From positions 101,708,278 to 101,772,277 of the forward strand of contig CP136069.1 in the NCBI GenBank assembly GCA_032622095.1: a stretch of DNA of 64,000 bases, written 5' to 3'. The position numbers and the translations under genes are program-made. The notes beneath the pieces are model-generated. The model had not been told where the DNA came from. It worked only from the letters and a program-made list of their open reading frames with translations, and did no database searches. This DNA comes from Siphonodentalium dalli. Taxonomy: Eukaryota; Mollusca; Scaphopoda; Gadilida; Siphonodentaliidae. Shown here piece after piece: positions 57,701-64,000 of this stretch (the stretch's first letter is position 1; the number at the start of each line of letters is the position of its first letter).

Positions 57701-60560
57701 TTAACCCTTTACCCATCACATCGGCATTTGTCGGCATCCAGGTCTGCCATCACGTCGGCTTTTATCGGCTTTTTTTTTTACCAAGGTTACACTGGTTTTA
57801 GAAGCACTAATTGCATCATTGTTATACGATGAATCGGCATCAAACTTGCTATTCATATTGGTATGATTATAATTTGTGTGTTTTGGTGACTTTAATCAGC
57901 TTTAATGGTATTTTTATACCAAAATAATACACATTTAAAAAAAAATTGAAGACGCGATCGCGATACAACGGAAATCGAAACAGGAAACCAGCAGCCGGAA
58001 GAAATTTGCAATGTTTGATCTGACTATAGATTAATATTTGCTCAACTTGTCGAAGATTGTGATAAATAGTTAAAAGTAATAGATCAAATTCATTCAATGT
58101 AATACTTCTACAGGCAATTTTATGAATACAAATATAAATAATTGTCAAAATCCAGGGTGCTTGTTGACCAATTTGCTGCGTTTCCAGCGTGGATGCCAAG
58201 GACGCTATGTTGTTACGCATATTGTAATAAAGTGTTTATTACTTACTATTCATCTAAATAATTTAATACGCCAACCATATGTAGCAACAACATTGTTATA
58301 CCTCACATATATATCATTTTGTTTTTATTAATAAAGTTATTCGAGAGAATAATACATTAGTTTGTCTTGGAGATTGTATCTCTCACGGGCACGTTCAATC
58401 GATAATCAGCAAAGCGACATGCATCCAGCGTAACGTAAAGTCAGCCCAATTCAACTGCGAGTCGGGAGCGAACTGTCATGACGTTGCCGTAAATGGAAGT
58501 TTTTGTGAATGAGCTTTGATTTTTTAAGAATGAAATTAAAATGGCCAATAAAATTAAAGTTTTAAATGGCCTTCCCAGAGTTCAATTTGTTTTTGGGTTA
58601 AGTTTGAATATGGCGACTGGTGGGGGAAGTCACGATTTTTCCCCCGACGGGGAAAACCTGTTTCCAGATTTGGACGAATTATTTACATCGGACTCATCTG
58701 CTGATGAGTTCGATTGGTTTGTTGAAGGGCATTCGCCCTCAAAAAATTTCCCCAGTTATTTTCATGACGCTCCTGGGTAGCAACATGAGTTGGAAGTTTC
58801 GCCTATCTCCGGCATTGCTGACAGCCAATTATCAAGCATCAGAACGAGCCAATTGTCAACTTACTCATGTCTTGATATGAGCGACTTTGGTTCAGGCCTA
58901 AGTTTCAATGAGCTTAGCAGCAGCGCGAGTAATTGCTCCGATTCGGATTCTGATAGTGATACTGATAGTTCGGATGATGGTTTTGACGAAACTGATGATA
59001 TTCCACTAATACAGTGGGCCAGGTGGCGAAAGCACAGAATAACTCCTACGTCGTGCAAAGAATTCACCGAGAAAGAAGGGCCACAACTAACAGATGCCAA
59101 TATAGAGAGCATGACTCCGGCAGATTATTTTCTGCTCTTTTTTGCCGAGTCATATTTCGGTGTTATTACTGAGCAAACAAATATTTTCGCTCGTCAAAAT
59201 CAAGATGACAGAACGGATGACACTTGGTATGATACCACAGAAAACGAAATAAGAGCTTTCATATCCATGAACATCATCATGGGTGTTCATCCGCTTCCTC
59301 GTCTGGAAGATTATTGGTCAAGCGATGACCGGCTCCATGTCGCCGGTATCGCCAAAATAATGCCGATCAATAGATATATTAAATTAAATCAATATTTCCA
59401 CTTGGAAGATAATTCCAAAGACGACGGTAGTCGGTTGTTCAAAGTGAAAGGTATTATTGATATGTTTAACACCCGAGCACAAGACCGGGAGGTGTACGCC
59501 CCGATGCGTGATTTAAGTGTGGATGAGGCCATGATTGGGTTTAAGGGTAGAACTACCTTAAAACAATATTTGCCAAAGAAACCCACCAAGTGGGGAATAA
59601 AGGCCTGGATGCTTGCAGACAAAAAAGGTTTTTGCCTCCAGACTAATATTTATGAAGGCAAGCAGGACACTGACCCCCAGCGTTTGCTCGGGGAAAGTGT
59701 TGTGTTGAATTTCATCGAACCTTATGCCGCCAAGTCATAAAGACTTTATTTTGACAATTATTTCAACAGCATCACATTGATGAACGAATTGTCACGCATG
59801 GGGGTGTACGGCTGCGGTACTGTGCGGTCCAATCGCAAGGGGTTGCCAAAGGAGGTAAAGAACATCAAGAAAGCTGGAAAGTATTTATCCAGGGGTGACA
59901 GTATAGTTTACCAGAAAGGTAACCTATATGTCACCTTATGGAAAGATAAGAGGGAAGTACTGATGTTGTCAAATCATGGCAACAAGGATAAAGTGGACGT
60001 CGAAAGACGATCTGGTACGTGTAGAGTCAATGTCCCCTGCCCCAAGACCGTGGTACAATATAACCAGTCCATGGGCGGTGTTGACCTTTCCGACCAATTT
60101 AGGTCGTATTATACCGTTGGGCGGAAAGGTCACAAGTACATGGCCTGGTACATTATTGAACTCTGCCTCATAAATGGATATGTTATTTTCAAGGATTGCG
60201 GCACGGGGGGGTAGGAAGAAAAAGTACACATCGGAGGATTTCCGGTTGGGTGTTTGTACTGGGTTAACACAGGGATTCTCCTCTCGCAAGAGAAAAGCCT
60301 GCACTGGCAATAAAATCAATCCTTTGAAGGTAACAATCCCAGAGGCCAACAGAGGCATGCACAAGGTGGTCAAATTTCCAGGTAGGAGAAAAACTTGTGT
60401 TTGGTGCAGGATGGTGAAGGCTAGAACCCAAGGAGGTTATTTGAAAGAATCCAGCTATGGATGCGAGTTGTGTGGAGTGCATTTGTGCTGCCCAACGAAA
60501 AGCACATGTTTTAACGACTACCACAATTGAGCACGATCACGCTTTCACACCAAGATAAGG
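57701..60560 (+). mobile_element. piggyBac transposon, left end found, right end not found
   Basis: TTAA at 57701-57704 is followed by CCCTTTACCCATCACATCGG, and the related block 'catcacgtcggcttttatcggc' follows within 45 bp. The C-rich start after TTAA and the internal repeats are typical of piggyBac termini. The transposase relic lies at 58541-60530 in plus orientation. I could not find a matching right TIR next to TTAA up to 64000; the end coordinate is only the end of the relic plus short flank. Confidence 0.65.
58541..60530 (+). pseudogene. piggyBac-family transposase, nearly full length, inactivated
   Basis: Reads in one frame from 58541 (or Met 58610) except for TAG at 58778-58780 and TAA at 59738-59740, then a frameshift at the G-run 60205-60211. 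An acidic Ser/Asp N-terminal region precedes the DDE_Tnp_1_7 catalytic domain. Candidate catalytic Asp residues are in LSVDEAMIGFKGR (59522-59524), LYFDNYFNS (59753-59755) and MGGVDLSDQ (60083-60085 and 60092-60094). The C-terminal Cys-rich zinc-binding domain (CVWC...CELC...CCPTKSTCFNDYH) is present at about 60393-60527. Only three lesions in about 660 codons suggest recent death. It lies in a BET intron, antisense to the host gene. Confidence 0.92.
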
Positions 60561-61255
60561 TCATTATTGCCACATTTTATCCATGGGTACTCAATATTCC
60601 AGGACATGCATGCATATTGTGTTTGTATTAAATGAAATTAATTAGATGACTTAGATTGGACATTCATACGTGGATTTTCGCTTTGAATTTACCGAACTGG
60701 TCACGTAATAATTGAGATAAATTTGAACTCCACTGTTCATAAATACAATTGCATGTACCATGTAACATGTGGCAATAATGACCCCCGTCTCATTTGCTAC
60801 TGAATATATAGGAAACTGGACTCTGCGCCATATGATTTCCATCAATTTACTGCATTGAACTTGATTAATTTCGAATCCCATGAAATATATGAAACATATG
60901 AGATTGAACAAAGACAATTATTTGTGATGGTGATGTTTTTACATTGTGATACCTGTAGTCCACTAATCATTGACGGTACTCGGTATAATTATATCAATGA
61001 AAGAATGTAAATGAACATGATACATAAATGATACATATGATCAACACAGATAGCCTATGTGCATGCTTTGGAAATAAATAAATTGTTATTAACATGCACC
61101 CGACAATTCGGTACATGTGCATCATGCACAATATACACAAATCGACGGGTAATGTATATACATAAGCTTGAAGCGTGATCGTGTCAAAATTTTATGGAAT
61201 ATACTGACCACCCGAGCTGCCTCTGTGACTTAATTGTATTCACGGTCAAGGTGTA
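60561..61255. other. Intron, no feature recognised
   Basis: AT-rich; I searched here for a piggyBac right end (TTAA preceded by GGG) without success. A minus-strand frame at 60651-60917 has no family signature. Confidence 0.3.
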
Positions 61256-61256
61256 A

Positions 61257-62165
61257 GGGGTAACCCAAGATAATGCCAAGCCTAGTCAGTACTCCGATGA
61301 AATATTGTTGACTATTAACAAATGGGCTTCATTTTATCCCAAAGTAATTTTGAAGCGGGCGTACAAACGGATAACACACGGTCAAAAATGAGTTGGCTTT
61401 TATGTGACCCGACGTGGTGTCAAACTTCAATTCAGCCCAAAATTATATGACGCCATGTTTCTATTTTAGTCAATTGGAATCCCCAAATTTATAATATAGG
61501 TCACACCATTGAGTACAACAATTCATTTATGAAATCTTCGACATTTACAGATAATTTTGCAGCGAAGAACATCATTTTACAAGATCTGGTTGAAACACAA
61601 TGAATTATATGGTTCGATAGTTAAATATGCACTCATGAAAATTTCTAATTAACACCTGCAGTCAGCATGGGCTTATCCGAGCTAAACTGCCAGAAATGGT
61701 GAGGATGGGGGACTGCTAGATCATGTCATGAATCTCTACCCTGGCTAACGCCAGTGTAGATATTCATGGCGTGATCTAGATTACTGCATGATGAGTGAGG
61801 AATTAACTGACCACTATATGATACAAATGGTGTGAAACACTAGGTCTTGGCATTATCATAATCATCCGTGGTTAAGTGGTCCTGCTAACTTCTATGGTGT
61901 TTGTGGATACTGCTGAATTGCTGCGATCATGGTAGGCAAATAAAATTCCTGTCAAATTGCAAGCACCTGAGCAGCTATTGTTGAAATATTTTAAAGTGCA
62001 TTAGTTCTTGAATATTTCACACAGATACTGGATTTTCTTCAATTCGTTCAGATTAATTACCCCAACAATGCAAAAATGAAAACTTTTTCTTAACAAACAG
62101 AACCCACCAATGGCATAGCAAATTAGCAGGACCTCTTAACCAGGGATGATAATGGGGTTTTGTCT
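61257..62165. repeat. Cluster of inverted repeats including a stable hairpin
   Basis: 'gataatgccaagcctagt' (61272) pairs with 'actaggtcttggcattatc' (61841). 'ggttaagtggtcctgcta' (61871) pairs with 'tagcaggacctcttaacc' (62127). A hairpin at about 61717-61778 pairs TAGATCATGTCATGAAT with ATTCATGGCGTGATCTA. The phrase 'cagtcagcatgggcttatcc' at 61660 recurs at 62271. Together these suggest decayed, nested TIR elements. Confidence 0.5.
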
Positions 62166-62398
62166 CTACATTTACCACTTTGGCAACCTCTTAGCCCTGG
62201 ATTCATAATTGTTATGGTCATGACAAGGATAGTATTGTCTTATGTCTCATATTTTCTCTCGGTAAGATCTTCAGTCAGCATGGGCTTATCCGAGCTAAAC
62301 TGAGTCGGGTGTATATATTGAACAATTGGGACAGTACTGATCCTTGTTTTTGCATCATCTGATCATAACAGCCATTGAAAAGACCGCTGTCACTCACA

Positions 62399-62970
62399 AG
62401 TATGTCAAACCTGGTGTGGTTTGAACTGTTTTGGTATATATTGAATTTGGAGAGTTTCTGTGAAACTAGTGACTTTCACTGTGTTGATGATAACTGGCAA
62501 TTAATTTTGGCGACCTTCATAATGCAGTGATAACTGGTAGTTTCATGGAAAATACTCACCATATTCAGTATATATCAAGTACAGTCCATACAATACCAGG
62601 ATTGTTCATACTAAATACTGGGTATGTCAAACCTGGTGTGGTTTGAACTGTTTTGGTATATATTGAATTTGGGGAGTTTCTGTGAAACTAGTGACTTTCA
62701 CTGTATTGATGATAACTGGCAATTAATTTTGGCGACCTTCATAATGCAGTGATAACTGGTAGTTTCGTGGAAAATACTCACCATATTCAGTATATGAATT
62801 TTTCATACTAAATACGGGGTATGTCAATTATCATGGGTCTATAGTTTGAACTATTCTGATAAATACTGTATTTAGGGAGTTTTCTGTTAAGCTAGCGACT
62901 TTTACTGCATGATTGAAAACTGGTAATTAATATTGGCGACCTTCATCGTGCAGTAATAACCGGTAGTTCA
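62399..62970. repeat. Three tandem monomers of about 190-230 bp
   Basis: 'gtatgtcaaacctggtgtgg' at 62400 and 62628 and a diverged copy at about 62818, each with 'ggcgaccttcataatgcagt' (or variant) and 'actggtagttt'. The first two are nearly identical. Confidence 0.8.
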
Positions 62971-64000
62971 ATTGATTGCACTCCCTAACTCCAGTATACA
63001 TGGAGTACAGACCATACAAATCTAGTTGGCCTATTTCACTTCACTGCACTTTGATAAAAACTATAGCTTGCAGTTTAGTGGTCGAGTACTACATATAAAG
63101 ATGTATATGTACATGTAATGTATTTCAAATGAGACTGCAAATAATACATCAAGTATGACAATACCGCTCAATATATTGAGTAGACTCTCCAAATTTGTTT
63201 CTGGTCTCGGAATGAACTTTGCTATTGATCAGTAATAGAATTTTTTCGAGTTGTAATAATTTGAGGCATTTATCCGGTGCATCAATGGCATGTGGATTGA
63301 GTCACCATATTTGACTGAAAACCGAAAAATGAGATATGAAATAACTGATACAATCAGTGTATGCCTACTAAGCTTTTAGGACATTTATAGTTACATGTAG
63401 GTCCAGGGAGGTGCTCCCCACCAGGACTATTTGAGAGTGCATGCCCTGATAGTGCATGTTGAGGGTTGATGATGAATTATATTGCCCCCGCCCCCATTGC
63501 ATTTGTTGCATGTTAAATGCACACGATTCTACTTGCATTACACTACCAGGGGGTGGGTTGCTAAAACGAGTAGAAATATAAACTTAAAAACATTTAATTT
63601 TAAAATGAATGGGCCACTTTAAAAAACACGCACTTTGACACTCTAATTCAAAGTGGCGCGCTCATTTTTAATATTTTATAATATCTATTTTTACTGACCA
63701 TACACTAACCCATTAATCCCAACCACAACCAATATACATGTGCAGTAGCAGAGTTTACATGGGTACCGTTAATGACTGGGTCATCCATGAAACTCCCTGG
63801 TCCCATGTTTACCCTGCTGCATATATGTATAACTGAATGATGGTTAGTGGTTTCTTTCACTTGTACCATAGATTTTGATGGCACAAATAGTGTTCGGTAA
63901 AATGTACATGTATATAATGTTCATGTAGCTTAATTATCCCCATATTTGGAATTTATTTTGTTTTCTGCATAAAAGACATAAAGGTAAACACAAGTTATAC
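62971..64000. other. Intron, short fold-back only
   Basis: An inverted repeat at about 63606-63680 pairs 'aaatgaatgggccacttt' with 'aaagtggcgcgctcattt'. I see no exon of the BET bromodomain 2 region here. Confidence 0.4.

Noticed and set aside
59969-60524. Two minus-strand frames over the piggyBac C-terminus
   Set aside because: They are antisense to a clear catalytic and Cys-rich coding sequence and have no domain of their own.
60561-64000. Right-hand piggyBac TIR and the bromodomain 2 exon
   Set aside because: I looked for a GGG-TTAA end and for the conserved bromodomain peptide on the minus strand and found neither, so neither is annotated.

Overview
This window is eukaryotic and almost certainly from a mollusc, most likely a bivalve. 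It is AT-rich, has very little coding sequence, and is packed with short repeat arrays of about 160-175 bp monomers. These arrays end in (GACGGACGGA)n microsatellites and short 3' hairpins, the layout I recall for bivalve pearl/CvA elements and Helentron-type non-autonomous elements (HINEs). The bivalve assignment rests on that recollection and on the protein matches; no search was run.

One host gene crosses the window on the minus strand. Four exons of a BET-family bromodomain gene (BRD2/3/4, fly fs(1)h type) lie at 57109-57339, 51337-51757, 16623-16793 and 12242-12373, read right to left. They encode the residues just after bromodomain 2, an acidic Ser/Glu segment, a Lys-rich segment, the complete NET domain and the coiled-coil segment after it. 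Splice phases agree (0-0, 0-1, 1-1, 1-1). The bromodomains must lie beyond the right edge and the C-terminus beyond the left edge. The introns inside the window are about 5.4, 34.5 and 4.2 kb, and the 34.5 kb intron splits the NET domain. Nearly everything else here is intron sequence built from transposons.

Left to right. 0.9-3.8 kb: a hAT-like element with an 8-bp target duplication and a nested TA-flanked element. 3.8-5.2 kb: an inverted minisatellite. 5.3-11 kb: pearl-like arrays, one with a three-monomer higher-order repeat. 11.6-17.2 kb: more pearl-like arrays around BET exons. 17.2-20.3 kb: an old hAT-like element holding a younger hAT. 20.3-23.2 kb: a fold-back and dispersed repeats. 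23.2-27.0 kb: a TIR element with a 3-bp duplication holding a truncated LINE. 28.5-32.7 kb: a palindromic cluster. 34-36.8 kb: two hAT-like elements. 37 kb: a partial long-TIR element. 38.7-42.1 kb: a pearl-like array and a dead pogo/CENP-B-like transposase. 43-45.6 kb: a MITE and a hAT relic with a BED zinc finger. 45.8-47.4 kb: a chain of short elements. 47.5-55.2 kb: pearl-like copies split by three DNA transposons, plus a BET exon. 57.7-60.6 kb: a nearly complete but dead piggyBac transposase.

The most notable pattern is a set of at least five, probably eight, hAT-like families. Each has short TIRs and 7-8 bp duplications, and each has its own array of short subterminal motifs. Paralogous empty sites inside the same window confirm several insertions.
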